A program made the translations under genes and the position numbers. The notes below the pieces were generated by a model. That model was not told the origin of the DNA, did no database searches, and saw only the letters and a list, made by a program, of their open reading frames with translations. From positions 1-6,633 of the forward strand of contig JAITKY010000263.1 in the NCBI GenBank assembly GCA_031278135.1: 6,633 nt of DNA. Direction: 5' to 3'. Origin of the DNA: Prevotellaceae bacterium. Its GTDB lineage: Bacteria > Bacteroidota > Bacteroidia > Bacteroidales > UBA932. This document shows, piece by piece, positions 6,328 through 6,633 of this stretch (position 1 is the first letter of the stretch; each line of letters begins with the position of its first letter).

Positions 6328-6348
6328 AAAAACTTTTCACTACATTTG
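6316..6348 (+). promoter_or_regulatory. Predicted primary-sigma Bacteroidota promoter
   Basis: TTTG (6316-6319) and TACATTTG (6341-6348) are separated by 21 nt. The second is an exact TAnnTTTG -7 box and is followed by GCACCGC, giving a likely start near 6355. Transcription would run into the region with the sigma-54 site and the AG tract. It is the best primary-sigma promoter in the window. A small stem AAAATCA/TGATTTT (6355-6361, 6366-6372) and a nine-codon mini-ORF (6365-6394) lie at the start of the transcript. Confidence 0.65.
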
Positions 6349-6419
6349 CACCGCAAAATCAAAAATGATTTTCGAAGATGGAATAAATATATAAAGTGAT
6401 AAGATAAAATTGTACAGAG

Positions 6420-6633
<214 letters not shown>

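Noticed and set aside
6365..6394. Nine-codon mini-ORF after the primary-sigma promoter as a regulatory leader peptide
   Set aside because: It has no repeated regulatory codons and no attenuator-like hairpin pair after it; an ORF this short is expected by chance.

Overview
The window looks like chromosomal DNA from a member of the Bacteroidota, most likely order Bacteroidales. Four things point there. The encoded proteins are GSCFA, a TPR/beta-propeller/OmpA envelope protein and a DUF2795 protein. The promoter-like sites fit the Bacteroidota -33 TTTG / -7 TAnnTTTG pattern. Shine-Dalgarno sequences are mostly absent. The base composition is AT-rich between genes and moderate inside them. I cannot name the genus.

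Left part, minus strand (1-3756): a promoter near 3703-3733 reads leftward into a large secreted envelope protein: signal peptide, TPRs, PD40 beta-propeller, two carboxypeptidase-regulatory-like domains, OmpA-like peptidoglycan-binding domain, Gln/Thr/Pro linker and SPOR domain. Its core resembles PorE of the type IX secretion system. A GSCFA-family protein follows, overlapping it by 26 nt with a GTG start. A further ORF may begin at 35 and leave the window.

Middle (3706-4112): an AT-rich divergent intergenic region with no gene. It holds promoter-like sites in both directions, a 10-bp inverted repeat (one mismatch) and several 9-bp A or T runs.

Right part, plus strand (4113-6081): a tightly packed cluster of four housekeeping genes: PduO-type cob(I)alamin adenosyltransferase, a 73-aa DUF2795 protein, RidA enamine/imine deaminase, and a monofunctional biotin-protein ligase (BirA type, no DNA-binding domain). 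The last three are spaced for co-transcription. A hairpin at 6108-6134 probably ends the unit.

Right end (6082-6633): about 550 nt with no certain gene, and the most interesting part of the window. It contains short tandem repeats, a three-copy 20-bp tandem repeat whose last copy supplies the -33 box of a good Bacteroidota promoter, and then a full-consensus sigma-54 (-24/-12) promoter followed at once by an uninterrupted (AG)18 tract. The tract covers the expected melting region and start of the sigma-54 transcript. Two reading frames stay open through it to the window edge, so length changes could act on promoter melting, on the leader RNA or on a reading frame. The layout suggests a tightly regulated, possibly length-variable (phase-variable) locus just to the right. 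Its gene is outside the window, so its identity is unknown.
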